Shown here: positions 6,019 through 6,076 of the stretch, piece after piece
Layout: each line of letters starts with the position of its first letter
How positions within the stretch are numbered: the first letter of the stretch is position 1
Assembly: GCA_027016675.1 (NCBI GenBank)
Contig: JALUSH010000245.1
Coordinates: 1-6,076 of the forward strand
Direction: 5' to 3'
From: Thermodesulfovibrio sp.
GTDB lineage: Bacteria; Nitrospirota; Thermodesulfovibrionia; Thermodesulfovibrionales; JdFR-85
Length of the DNA stretch: 6,076 nucleotides
The notes under the pieces: model-generated
Told to the model about the DNA's origin: nothing
Databases searched by the model: none
Seen by the model: only the letters and a program-made list of their open reading frames with translations
Made by a program: the position numbers and the translations under genes

Positions 6019-6076
6019 ATGATGAAAAAAGGTGAAAATAGAATCCTCATACTTACAGGTCCAACCTGTGTTGGAA
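6019..6076 (+). CDS. Start of a P-loop protein, probably tRNA dimethylallyltransferase MiaA (3'-truncated by window edge)
   Basis: Two adjacent ATGs (6019 and 6022) open a frame that stays open to the window end. AAGGG (6007-6011) lies 7 bases before the first ATG, favouring 6019. The 19 visible residues, MMKKGENRILILTGPTCVG, are a short basic lead, a hydrophobic beta strand and the beginning of a Walker A loop. GPT followed by a small stretch and VG(K) right at the N-terminus is characteristic of MiaA, which adds dimethylallyl to A37 of UNN-reading tRNAs. Another P-loop kinase or ATPase remains possible because only the loop is visible. It is divergent from the por operon, so it belongs to a different transcription unit. 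Confidence 0.55.
   Translation, partial: MMKKGENRILILTGPTCVG

Overview
This window looks like chromosomal DNA from a free-living anaerobic or microaerophilic Gram-negative bacterium. The evidence is a four-subunit, oxygen-sensitive pyruvate:ferredoxin oxidoreductase (PorCDAB), an NrfD/DmsC-type quinone-interacting membrane subunit, and an MglA/MglB polarity switch very close to the Myxococcus xanthus proteins. This combination is typical of Nitrospirota (Thermodesulfovibrio-like) and of former deltaproteobacterial lineages. The assignment is an inference; no rRNA or other taxonomic marker lies in the window. Base composition is moderate and even, and I see no insertion sequence, prophage, tRNA, rRNA or CRISPR signature.

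Layout. Plus strand, left: positions 1-747 are the 3' part of an NrfD/DmsC-family membrane subunit whose 5' end lies outside the window. Five bases later comes a metallo-beta-lactamase-fold hydrolase (753-1598). Minus strand, 5848 down to 1592: porC, porD, porA, porB, then mglB and mglA. The plus-strand hydrolase and mglA converge and overlap by 7 bp, so there is no intergenic terminator between them. Plus strand, right: after an AT-rich divergent promoter region (5861-6018), a gene starts at about 6019 whose first 19 residues form a P-loop, most like tRNA dimethylallyltransferase MiaA. It runs off the window.

How the genes work together. PorC, PorD, PorA and PorB form one enzyme that interconverts pyruvate plus CoA with acetyl-CoA plus CO2 and reduced ferredoxin. 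porC/porD overlap by 4 bp and porD/porA by 1 bp. A 102-base spacer with a 9-bp degenerate tandem repeat separates porA from porB. MglA (small Ras-like GTPase) and MglB (roadblock-domain GAP) set the cell's polar axis for motility or pilus placement. They follow porB by 74 bases on the same strand and could be read from the same transcript or from their own promoter. The NrfD-like subunit probably belongs to a membrane oxidoreductase complex encoded to the left.

No single previously undescribed system is evident. The items most worth a second look are the linkage of the polarity switch to the por operon, the 9-bp repeat with a short reading frame in the porA-porB spacer, and an unassigned strong ribosome binding site just after porB.
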